A stretch of 64,000 nucleotides of DNA, from contig NZ_LXEW01000038.1 of assembly GCF_001655055.1 (NCBI RefSeq), forward strand, positions 1-64,000, written 5' to 3'. The DNA is from Providencia heimbachae ATCC 35613 (GTDB lineage Bacteria > Pseudomonadota > Gammaproteobacteria > Enterobacterales > Enterobacteriaceae). Position numbers and translations under genes: made by a program. Shown in pieces: positions 53,112-60,774 of this stretch. The notes under the pieces were generated by a model, which was not told where the DNA came from, did no database searches, and worked only from the letters and a program-made list of their open reading frames with translations. How positions within the stretch are numbered: position 1 is the first letter of the stretch; every line of letters begins with the position of its first letter.

Positions 53112-54092
53112 TCATTTATTTTTTTTGTTCTGAATAATCAATATATTATTGTTATCTCGATAAACGACTTGGACAGGTAAGAGGGAGGGAAGGGCTTGAA
53201 AAAACTTTTCTGACTGACGTAAATTGATACGACCTGAAATTTTGCTGGTCGCTAGCGTACTCGGAGATAATTCAATATTTATCGATGAATAAGCTTTAAG
53301 TTCAGCCAGTACATCTGCGAGGGGTTTATCAACAAAAATCAGTTCGCCAAAACGCCATCTTGCCACATTTAATGGGTCGATTTTACTGCGTGCAATCGTA
53401 CTGTTAATGCCCGCACTCGTTGCGCTATCGCCGGCTAATAACAAAACCGCTTTTTTGTCAGGCGCGCTTTGAAAACTGACAATGCCTTGGCTGACATTCA
53501 CCAAAACTTGTTGTGCCTTCTTACTGACCTCAAACTCCGTTCCAATCACTTGAATTCGCCTTTCATCGGCGAGAATAACAAAGGGGCGATAAGGGTTAGA
53601 TTTTACTTTAAAGTAAGCACTGCCTTGATCCAAATAGAGATGACGTATTTGTGTTTCATAGGCCACACGAATGCGGGTATGTTGATTAAGATAAAGTTGT
53701 GAGCCATCGGGCAGAGTAACTTCTTTTGGGCTATCGGTCGCCGCAAGGGTCATATTGTTAAGCAGCATGGATGGCAAATGGCTATAGGGTAGAAATAGAA
53801 TTGCAGCGATAAAAAAGGCGGCGAGGGTATTGCCAAGAGGACGCCATAGGCGAAAAAAATACTGTTTTTTCGGCGTTAATGCCACAGAGGCCGGACGAGG
53901 CATAGCATCAAAATCACGCCAAATACCTGCGATTTCATCGTAGGCTTTGGCATGTTTCGGTGACGCTTGTTGCCATTGTTTGAACTGTTCTGATTCTAAG
54001 GCAGTGATACGCTGGCTGTGCATACGCGTAAACCAGCGTGCAGCCTCTTCATCAATACGTTCTACGTCATCTGGCTTCTGCGAAGGTGTCAT
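53112..54092 (-). CDS. fecR: FecR-family anti-sigma factor/sensor
   Basis: 326-residue inner-membrane regulator. A cytoplasmic N-terminal domain (about 8-70; EEAARWFTRMHS and LESEQFKQWQQASPKHAKAYDE, the FecR_N signature with conserved Trp) precedes one membrane segment (about 88-106). The periplasmic FecR domain follows (about 118-240, VTLPDGSQLYLNQHTRIRV) with an STN-like C-terminal part (WRFGELIFVDKPLADVLAEL). It is expected to hold or license the sigma factor and to sense the receptor's signalling domain. The start shares one base with the fecI stop (TAATG). Confidence 0.88.
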   Translation of the reverse strand: MTPSQKPDDVERIDEEAARWFTRMHSQRITALESEQFKQWQQASPKHAKAYDEIAGIWRDFDAMPRPASVALTPKKQYFFRLWRPLGNTLAAFFIAAILFLPYSHLPSMLLNNMTLAATDSPKEVTLPDGSQLYLNQHTRIRVAYETQIRHLYLDQGSAYFKVKSNPYRPFVILADERRIQVIGTEFEVSKKAQQVLVNVSQGIVSFQSAPDKKAVLLLAGDSATSAGINSTIARSKIDPLNVARWRFGELIFVDKPLADVLAELKAYSSINIELSPSTLATSKISGRINLRQSEKFFQALPSLLPVQVVYRDNNNILIIQNKKNK

Positions 54093-54628
54093 TAACTATT
54101 ATCGCCCTGATTATCAAGGTGTTTTTTACAATGTACTAATGCTGCTGCAATATGTTTCTCAACCATACTGATCGAAATTTCCATGCGTTCAGCAATTTCA
54201 CTTTGGGATAATCCATCAAAACGATACAGTAAAAATGCTTCTCGGCGGCGAGGGGGTAATAAATCAATTGCGTCGCTAAGTCGTTGTATACGCTGTTGAT
54301 GCTCCAGTATTTCACTCGGATCTTCGTTAGTTTGCTCAAAGTTAAGCTCATGGGTGACTTCATCAAGTGAAGTCTCTGATTTAGCTTGGCGTTGATTACG
54401 TCGCCAATGATCAATCAGTACATGGTTAGCAATTTTAAACAAATAGGCACGACTCTCTTTGACTGGAGACTGTTCTTTGCGATTAAGCCATAGTGTAAAC
54501 ACATCCTGCGATAAATCATCTGCATCATTACTGTTATCGAGCCGACTGCGGAAAAAGCGGACAAGTTGGCCATATGTTGACTGATATGCACCGCTAATTT
54601 TACGTGCAAGGGATTTATCCATAGTCAT
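54092..54628 (-). CDS. fecI: FecI-type ECF sigma factor
   Basis: 178-residue extracytoplasmic-function sigma factor. Region 2 (YGQLVRFFRSRLDNSNDADDLSQDVFTLWL, about 19-48) and region 4 with HTH (LSQSEIAERMEISISMVEKHI, about 144-164) are both clear, joined by a short linker. Iron-starvation class by similarity. It is translated with fecR and directs transcription of the linked receptor operon by analogy with Fec. ATG 54628 or 54622; neither has a strong ribosome binding site. An ERIC copy lies upstream. Confidence 0.88.
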   Translation of the reverse strand: MTMDKSLARKISGAYQSTYGQLVRFFRSRLDNSNDADDLSQDVFTLWLNRKEQSPVKESRAYLFKIANHVLIDHWRRNQRQAKSETSLDEVTHELNFEQTNEDPSEILEHQQRIQRLSDAIDLLPPRRREAFLLYRFDGLSQSEIAERMEISISMVEKHIAAALVHCKKHLDNQGDNS

Positions 54629-54700
54629 TTTACTGGTGTCAAAAAAAAGGTAACAAGCATAAAGGTATGCTCAAAATGGATCGCTCACTTAATTTCAATG

Positions 54701-54828
54701 TATACCCGTCATACTTCAAGTTGCAGGATTGTTGGCTGCACTCAGCTACTCAGGCCACATACTTGAGTATGCTCCCTGCGCTATCTTTGTTTACCGCCTA
54801 CATGCACCTTGAATTATTTTGGGTATAT
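54701..54828. repeat. ERIC element, full length (128 bp)
   Basis: TATACCCGTCATACTTCAAG at the left and CTTGAATTATTTTGGGTATA at the right, with a central palindrome around ACATACTTGAGTATGCTCC. It occupies the divergent fecI-tonB gap. Confidence 0.9.
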
Positions 54829-54943
54829 ACCTTATAAATAATAGGTGTTTTAGTTTTATATCTAATTGATATAATTTAATTTTATCTTCTTTAGATTTAA
54901 TTTATGTTGAGTAATATATTCTTGTAATTATCGATATACTAAT

Positions 54944-54962
54944 AATAATGAATATCATTTTT
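54944..54962. promoter_or_regulatory. Fur box upstream of tonB
   Basis: AATAATGAATATCATTTTT matches the 19-bp Fur consensus at 14 positions. It lies 51-69 bp before the tonB ATG, the position expected for iron repression of tonB. Confidence 0.55.
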
Positions 54963-55012
54963 GTTTGTATTATGCCTATAATCTACAAAAAATAAAGTCG
55001 TGAGGCAAAAAT

Positions 55013-55795
55013 ATGAGCAGTATAGCGGGCAAGCTAGAGCGCCCGGTTTTCCGCCCTCTAGGCGGTTTGTTTTTAAGCATTCTTTTTCACGGAACACTGG
55101 CGGTGATTTTCATTGGATGGTTCACGTCGACAATACCCAAAACTGGGGTATTGCCACCCGCTATTTCGTTGCAATTAGGCGTTTATCAACTGGAGCAGCA
55201 TGCTGAGCCTGAGGTAAATCATGCCCCTAAGCAACAAAGAGTGACACGGGAAGAGTCATTGCCTGAAGTTGTTGAAAAGATAGATAAATTGCCACAAACT
55301 GCGATTGTGGATAATGGAACGCTGACTAAGGTTAGTGAGAAAAAACAGCCACTGAAAAAGAAACTTCCACAAGAAAAAAAGATCATTGAAGATGCGGTTG
55401 TTGCAACGCAAGAATCGGCTGTCACATCGGTTCCTGCTTCAGGTAGCGCATCCAATAATAGTGCCAATTTTTCGAGTAATGCTTCGGCGGCAGTAAGTGG
55501 TCAACAAGGTTGGCACAGCGAAGTTCATCAGCGATTATCTAAAGCGAAACGCTATCCAAGAGCGGCTTTGCGTTTTCGGTCTACTGGGGTTTCGCAAGTT
55601 AAAGTGGTTGTCGATAACAAAGGCGTTGTCGTTAATGCCAGTTTAGTTACCTCATCAGGTACTAAAATTTTGGATAAAGAAGCACTGGCGACGATTGCAC
55701 GAGCAGCCCCATTCCCTGTTCCACCAGAAACACTACTGATTGACGGAAAAGTGGAATTTGTTGCCCCTATTACTTTTGATACCACGGCAATTTAA
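55013..55795 (+). CDS. tonB: TonB-family energy transducer
   Basis: 260-residue TonB protein. One N-terminal membrane segment (about 17-38) contains the histidine needed for ExbB-ExbD coupling (LFHGTL). A charged periplasmic spacer rich in Lys, Glu and Pro but less proline-repeated than E. coli TonB spans about 65-165. The C-terminal TonB domain (about 168-258) includes YPRAALRFRSTGVSQVKVVV. No exbBD lies nearby, so it must share them. Divergent from fecI, so it is probably a dedicated transducer for the YddB-like receptor rather than the main chromosomal tonB. Confidence 0.87.
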   Translation: MSSIAGKLERPVFRPLGGLFLSILFHGTLAVIFIGWFTSTIPKTGVLPPAISLQLGVYQLEQHAEPEVNHAPKQQRVTREESLPEVVEKIDKLPQTAIVDNGTLTKVSEKKQPLKKKLPQEKKIIEDAVVATQESAVTSVPASGSASNNSANFSSNASAAVSGQQGWHSEVHQRLSKAKRYPRAALRFRSTGVSQVKVVVDNKGVVVNASLVTSSGTKILDKEALATIARAAPFPVPPETLLIDGKVEFVAPITFDTTAI

Positions 55796-55812
55796 TTAAC
55801 AACTAGCTCTAA

Positions 55813-56586
55813 TTAATCATCACGTGAAGGTGGCTTAGTCGGTTTAGGTTTCTGACTTGGCCTCTTCGGCCGATAAGGTTTTGGATCCTTCTTACGTCGT
55901 AAATGTGGCGTTCTTTTTGGTGCCTCTTTTTTATCGCCAGTCTTGAGTGTTTCAGTCTCTTCTACTTCCTCTTCGTTATCGTCATTATTGACAACTAAAG
56001 GTAATGGAATATTTTTGCCTTTCTTTTTCTTTAGGCGGAACAAGGTATTGGCTAAGACAAACCCGATACATAAAGCCAATAAAATAAAAATACGTAATAC
56101 GTTAGTATTATTATCTGCTTGCTGAATTTCGCTTGTCAGTAATTCAGTGTCGATGGTTAGGCGTAAGTAGCCTTTTGGCTCTTTATCCCCTTGAATCGGC
56201 ACAACAAGCTGATATTGGAAGTTTTGTAGGGCGGAATCCCCTTCAATGGCTAACCTTTCTTTGACGGATGTTGGTTCGCCAACTTGAGAAATAAGTGTGC
56301 CGCTCGCAGTGTAAATGCTGGCATCAAGAATATATTTATCTTTCGCCACGTTATTTAAATTGGCATTAATTCGCTCTAAATTAAAATCTTTGCTGCCGGG
56401 AACAATATAATCGGATAAGCTGAAAGCAACCTGCTCAGCTAAAACATGGGTTAATTGTTTGAATTGATCGACTCGGCTTTGGTTTTGGCTGTAACCCAAG
56501 TATGAAACACCATGCATAAGTAAGGTTACCAATGCAACGCAGATAACAATAATGACTGTTTTGTGTAGCTTGAATGTGTGTTTCAT
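55813..56586 (-). CDS. ytjB: Membrane protein YtjB (SMP family)
   Basis: 257-residue inner-membrane protein. Two hydrophobic segments (about 10-32 and 163-181) bracket a periplasmic domain of about 130 residues (DASIYTASGTLISQVGE), followed by a long cytoplasmic tail that is acidic, then strongly basic and proline-rich (RRKKDPKPYRPKRPSQKP). It corresponds to E. coli YtjB (SMP) upstream of and divergent from serB. Function unknown. Confidence 0.85.
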   Translation of the reverse strand: MKHTFKLHKTVIIVICVALVTLLMHGVSYLGYSQNQSRVDQFKQLTHVLAEQVAFSLSDYIVPGSKDFNLERINANLNNVAKDKYILDASIYTASGTLISQVGEPTSVKERLAIEGDSALQNFQYQLVVPIQGDKEPKGYLRLTIDTELLTSEIQQADNNTNVLRIFILLALCIGFVLANTLFRLKKKKGKNIPLPLVVNNDDNEEEVEETETLKTGDKKEAPKRTPHLRRKKDPKPYRPKRPSQKPKPTKPPSRDD

Positions 56587-56639
56587 TGGGTTTTCGAGCT
56601 CTTAATATGTTTATGGCGTTATGCGGGCGGTTCATTGTA

Positions 56640-56685
56640 AGTGTAGTAGGCTTATTCAGCTACTCACAACTCGAATTATTTAATG
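56640..56685. repeat. Possible ERIC remnant
   Basis: GGCTTATTCAGCTACTC and CAACTCGAATTATTT resemble inner and right-terminal ERIC parts in the right order, with the rest missing. It lies in the ytjB-serB gap. Confidence 0.35.
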
Positions 56686-56729
56686 TAAAGATTATAAGAA
56701 AAATTTGTCGATTACAGGAGCTAATTTTC

Positions 56730-57707
56730 ATGTCAACGAGTTTGACCTATTGTTATTTACCCGATGAAATTCAGAAATGGCCGGGTTTGCCGTTATCACT
56801 GAGTGGGGAAGAAGTGATGCCTTTGGATTATCGTGCAGGTGACAGTGGATGGTTACTGTATGGTCGCGGTTTAGATAAGGCACGTATCAGTGATTTTCAG
56901 CAGCGACTAGGAATTGCCATTGTTATTGTCTCTTCTTGGCGCATAGATGATTACCAAGTTGTGAGAATTGCGGGCAGCATTACGCCAAGAATTAAAAAAC
57001 TCGCCGATGAATGCCTATTGGACGTGGTGCCGTTAGGTAAAATACCTCGTTTACGTTCTCCCGGTATTTTACTGATGGATATGGACTCCACTGCGATTCA
57101 AATTGAGTGTATTGATGAAATTGCTCGTCTTGCTGGTGTCGGCGAACAAGTGGCTGAAGTCACCGAGCGTGCGATGCTCGGTGAGCTTGATTTTGCTGAA
57201 AGCTTAAAAGCGCGCGTGGGTTTATTACAAGGCGCTGATGCGTCAATTCTCGACCAAGTGATGGAAACATTGCCGCTTATGCCGGGGCTCACCAGCCTAG
57301 TCCGTAAATTACAGGCGATGGATTGGCATATCGCTATCGCATCGGGTGGCTTTACCTTTTTTGCTGATAATCTGCGTCAACGACTTAAACTGGTTGATGC
57401 CGTTGCTAACCAACTCGAAATTAAAAATGGCAAGCTGACAGGCAAGGTAAAAGGCCCTATCGTTGATGCAAAATATAAAGCCCAAGTATTAGTTAAATTA
57501 GCCGAACGTTTGGAAATTCCGATGGAGCAAACAGTCGCGATTGGCGATGGTGCTAATGACCTGAAAATGCTACGTAAGGCAGGGCTCGGGATTGCCTATC
57601 ATGCGAAGCCGAAGGTGTATGCAAGGGCGAAGGTGGCAATCCGGCATGCAGACCTTATGGGGGTGTTGTGTGTGCTTAGTGGTGGTCTCAAACACGAAGA
57701 ACGGTAA
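56730..57707 (+). CDS. serB: Phosphoserine phosphatase
   Basis: 325-residue HAD-superfamily enzyme for the last step of serine synthesis. The N-terminal ACT-like domain (to about 110) is followed by the HAD core: nucleophile in MDMDSTAIQIECIDEIA (about 115-131), SGGFTFF motif II region (about 206-212), Lys motif III, and GDGANDLKML motif IV (about 272-281). ATG 56730 follows CAGGAG; the frame opens 52 codons earlier within the ytjB promoter region. An ERIC copy starts on the second base of its stop codon. Confidence 0.94.
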   Translation: MSTSLTYCYLPDEIQKWPGLPLSLSGEEVMPLDYRAGDSGWLLYGRGLDKARISDFQQRLGIAIVIVSSWRIDDYQVVRIAGSITPRIKKLADECLLDVVPLGKIPRLRSPGILLMDMDSTAIQIECIDEIARLAGVGEQVAEVTERAMLGELDFAESLKARVGLLQGADASILDQVMETLPLMPGLTSLVRKLQAMDWHIAIASGGFTFFADNLRQRLKLVDAVANQLEIKNGKLTGKVKGPIVDAKYKAQVLVKLAERLEIPMEQTVAIGDGANDLKMLRKAGLGIAYHAKPKVYARAKVAIRHADLMGVLCVLSGGLKHEER

Positions 57708-57833
57708 TACTCGTCATAATTCGCGCTGTGGCGGTGTTGGCTTCGCTCGACTACTCGGGTCACATACTTGTGTATGCTCCCCGAGATATCCTCGTTCGCC
57801 GCCTTGCCACAACGCAAATTATTTAGAGTATTA
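57706..57833. repeat. ERIC element, full length, at the serB stop
   Basis: Begins AATACTCGTCATAATTCGC, overlapping the TAA of serB, and ends GCAAATTATTTAGAGTATTA. The core CACATACTTGTGTATGCTCC is palindromic. 128 bp. Confidence 0.88.
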
Positions 57834-57924
57834 CGGGCATTAATTATTAAATAAAACCCATTAAAATAATTAAAGTTTTAAGAAAAAACATATCCGAACA
57901 TAGATGGTTTCTCGAGGAGTTGCT

Positions 57925-59310
57925 GTGGCTAAAGGTGCAAAAAGGGCGTTTGTGTGTAATGACTGCGGGGCGGACTATCCGCGTTGGCAGGGGCAATGTA
58001 GCGCTTGTCAGGCATGGAATACCATTACGGAAGTGCGCCTTGCTGCCAGTAGTTCATCATCTCGTACTGATCGTTTGACGGGGTATGCCGGAAATTCAGC
58101 AGGTATCAGCAAAGTTCAAAAATTGTCGGATATCAGCCTTGATGAATTGCCTCGCTTCACAACGGGTTTTAAAGAATTTGATCGGGTACTTGGCGGTGGT
58201 GTGGTGCCGGGTAGTGCCATTTTGATTGGAGGAAGCCCCGGCGCAGGGAAAAGTACCCTATTATTGCAAACCATCTGCTTGTTATCTCGTGAGATGAAAA
58301 CTCTGTACGTCACCGGGGAAGAGTCACTGCAACAAGTTGCTATGCGAGCACATCGCTTAGGGTTGCCGACGGATTCTGTCAATATGTTGTCGGAAACCAG
58401 TATTGAGCAAATTTGCCTAACCGCAGAGCAAGAACAACCTAAACTGATGGTGATTGATTCCATTCAGGTCATGCATATGGCGGATATTCAGTCTTCGCCG
58501 GGCAGTGTGGCACAAGTAAGAGAAACTGCCGCGTATTTGACTCGCTTTGCCAAAACCCGGGGTGTCGCCATTATTATGGTGGGCCACGTCACCAAAGATG
58601 GCTCATTAGCTGGCCCAAAAGTGCTCGAGCACTGTATTGACTGTTCGATTATGCTTGATGGTGATGCAGATAACCGTTTTCGCACCTTACGCAGTCACAA
58701 AAACCGTTTTGGTGCAGTGAATGAACTGGGGGTTTTTGCCATGACCGAGCAAGGGCTAAAGGAAGTGAGCAATCCATCAGCCATTTTCTTAAGCCGTGGT
58801 GATGAAGTTACCTCGGGTAGTTCAGTCATGGTGGTGTGGGAAGGTACAAGACCGTTGCTGGTGGAAATCCAAGCCTTGGTTGATCACTCGATGATGTCCA
58901 ATCCGCGCCGAGTTGCGGTAGGGCTTGAGCAGAACCGTTTAGCGATTTTATTAGCCGTACTGCATCGTCACGGTGGTTTACAAATGTCCGACCAAGACGT
59001 TTTCGTCAATGTCGTTGGGGGCGTAAAAGTCACCGAAACCAGTGCTGACCTTGCTTTATTATTATCGTTAGTTTCAAGCTTTCGCGATCGCCCATTACCT
59101 AGAGATTTAGTGGTATTTGGTGAAGTTGGGCTAGCCGGGGAAATTCGTCCTGTACCGAGTGGGCAAGAGCGTATATCCGAAGCGGCAAAACACGGGTTTA
59201 AACGCGCAATTGTGCCACATGCAAATATGCCTAAAAAGTTACCGACTGACATGAAAGTGTATGGTGTAAAAAAGTTAGCGGATGCGTTGAGCATATTAGA
59301 TGATCTCTAA
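57925..59310 (+). CDS. radA: DNA repair protein RadA (Sms)
   Basis: 461-residue RecA-related helicase acting on recombination branches. N-terminal C4 zinc finger (CNDCGADYPRWQGQCSAC, about 11-28), RecA-like core with Walker A GGSPGAGKST, Walker B LMVIDSIQV, the RadA-specific KNRFG motif (about 254-258) and a Lon-protease-like C-terminal domain. GTG 57925 has GAGGAG 5 nt upstream and gives the E. coli start MAKGAKRAFVC; the ATG at 57904 does not. An ERIC copy overlaps its stop codon. Confidence 0.95.
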   Translation: MAKGAKRAFVCNDCGADYPRWQGQCSACQAWNTITEVRLAASSSSSRTDRLTGYAGNSAGISKVQKLSDISLDELPRFTTGFKEFDRVLGGGVVPGSAILIGGSPGAGKSTLLLQTICLLSREMKTLYVTGEESLQQVAMRAHRLGLPTDSVNMLSETSIEQICLTAEQEQPKLMVIDSIQVMHMADIQSSPGSVAQVRETAAYLTRFAKTRGVAIIMVGHVTKDGSLAGPKVLEHCIDCSIMLDGDADNRFRTLRSHKNRFGAVNELGVFAMTEQGLKEVSNPSAIFLSRGDEVTSGSSVMVVWEGTRPLLVEIQALVDHSMMSNPRRVAVGLEQNRLAILLAVLHRHGGLQMSDQDVFVNVVGGVKVTETSADLALLLSLVSSFRDRPLPRDLVVFGEVGLAGEIRPVPSGQERISEAAKHGFKRAIVPHANMPKKLPTDMKVYGVKKLADALSILDDL

Positions 59311-59436
59311 ATACTCGTCATAATTCATGCTGTGGCGGTGTTGGCTACACTCGCAAGCCCTAGTCACGTAGTTATCTACGCTCCTAAGCTCTTGCTCATT
59401 TGCCGCCTAGCCACAACGTGAATTATTTAGAGTATT
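59309..59436. repeat. ERIC element, full length, at the radA stop
   Basis: Starts AATACTCGTCATAATTCATG on the second base of the radA TAA and ends GTGAATTATTTAGAGTATT. Same relation to the gene end as the copy after serB. 128 bp. Confidence 0.88.
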
Positions 59437-59467
59437 GCTGAATTATTTAGAATTTAAGGAAAAATAA

Positions 59468-60700
59468 ATGGCTGAGTTTGACTATCTAAAAAACGCAATC
59501 AAGCGCGCTGGCTATACGCTACAGCAAGTTGCAGATGCGACAGAGATGACCAAAGGCTACCTCAGCCAATTGATAAATAACAAAATAAAAAGTCCGAGTG
59601 CGCAAAAAATTGATGCATTACATCGTTTTTTGAGACTCGAATATCCCAATAAACAAAAAAATATTGGGGTCGTTTTCGGAAAATTCTACCCTTTGCATAC
59701 AGGGCATATATACCTTATTCAACGTGCTTGCAGCCAAGTGGACGAGTTACATATAATCTTGTGCCATGACGAACCTCGCGATAAAGATTTATTCGTCCAC
59801 AGTTCTATGTCACAACAACCGACCGTTAGCGATCGACTACGTTGGTTACTGCAAACCTTTAAGTATCAGAAAAATATACATATTCACTCCTTTGATGAGC
59901 AAGGCATCGAACCCTATCCGCATGGTTGGGAAGTGTGGAGCGATGGCATGAAAGGATTCTTAAAAAAGCACAATATTAGCCCAAGCTTTATTTATTCTGG
60001 TGAACCCAACGATGTACAACGCTACAAAAAACACCTTGGAATAGAAACGGTATTAATTGACCCTGAACGCAGTTTTATGAATATCAGTGGTAACCAGATC
60101 CGCCAGGCGCCATTTCGTTATTGGGATTATATCCCAACGGAAGTTAAGCCATTTTTTGTGCGTAAAGTGGCGGTTTTAGGTGGTGAATCAAGTGGTAAAT
60201 CCACCTTAGTTAACAAGCTTGCCAATATTTTTAATACCACCAGTGCGTGGGAATATGGTCGCGATTATGTGTTCAGCCATTTAGGCGGTAATGAGATGGC
60301 ATTGCAATATTCTGATTATGATAAAATTGCACTAGGTCACGCTCAATATATTGATTTTTCAGTTAAATATGCCAATAAAGTTGCCTTCATTGATACGGAC
60401 TTTGTCACCACTCAAGCATTTTGTTTACGCTATGAAGGTAAAGAGCATCCTTTTGTTCAGGCTCTGATTGATGAGTATCGCTTCGACTTAGTGATTGTAT
60501 TAGAAAATAATACGCCGTGGGTCGCAGATGGGTTACGCAGTTTAGGCAGTGATAAAGACCGCCAAGCATTTCAAACATTACTGATAGAAATGCTTGAAAA
60601 AAATAATATTGAATTTGTTCGTGTTAAATCCCCAGACTACGATTCTCGGTTTTTAACATGCGTATCATTAGTTCAGCAATTATTAATGTTGGATGATTAA
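59468..60700 (+). CDS. nadR: NadR trifunctional NAD regulator
   Basis: 410-residue protein with three parts: an N-terminal HTH (about 6-52; YTLQQVADATEMTKGYLSQL), an NMN adenylyltransferase-like domain (about 64-225; FGKFYPLHTGH with HTGH at 77-80) and a ribosylnicotinamide kinase domain (about 228-405; Walker A GGESSGKST). It represses NAD synthesis genes when NAD is high and salvages nicotinamide riboside. Start and domain order equal E. coli NadR. Confidence 0.95.
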   Translation: MAEFDYLKNAIKRAGYTLQQVADATEMTKGYLSQLINNKIKSPSAQKIDALHRFLRLEYPNKQKNIGVVFGKFYPLHTGHIYLIQRACSQVDELHIILCHDEPRDKDLFVHSSMSQQPTVSDRLRWLLQTFKYQKNIHIHSFDEQGIEPYPHGWEVWSDGMKGFLKKHNISPSFIYSGEPNDVQRYKKHLGIETVLIDPERSFMNISGNQIRQAPFRYWDYIPTEVKPFFVRKVAVLGGESSGKSTLVNKLANIFNTTSAWEYGRDYVFSHLGGNEMALQYSDYDKIALGHAQYIDFSVKYANKVAFIDTDFVTTQAFCLRYEGKEHPFVQALIDEYRFDLVIVLENNTPWVADGLRSLGSDKDRQAFQTLLIEMLEKNNIEFVRVKSPDYDSRFLTCVSLVQQLLMLDD

Positions 60701-60717
60701 AACCTAAATATTTTCAA

Positions 60718-60754
60718 TAAAAAAAACGGCATCGAAATTTATTCAGATGCCGTT
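60718..60754 (-). terminator. Terminator between nadR and ettA
   Basis: AACGGCATC (60725-60733) pairs with GATGCCGTT (60746-60754). On the minus strand it is followed by a long T-run (complement of 60719-60726), so it is a strong terminator for ettA; on the plus strand the tail is weaker. Confidence 0.8.
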
Positions 60755-60774
60755 GTTGTTGATTAAAAAATAAG

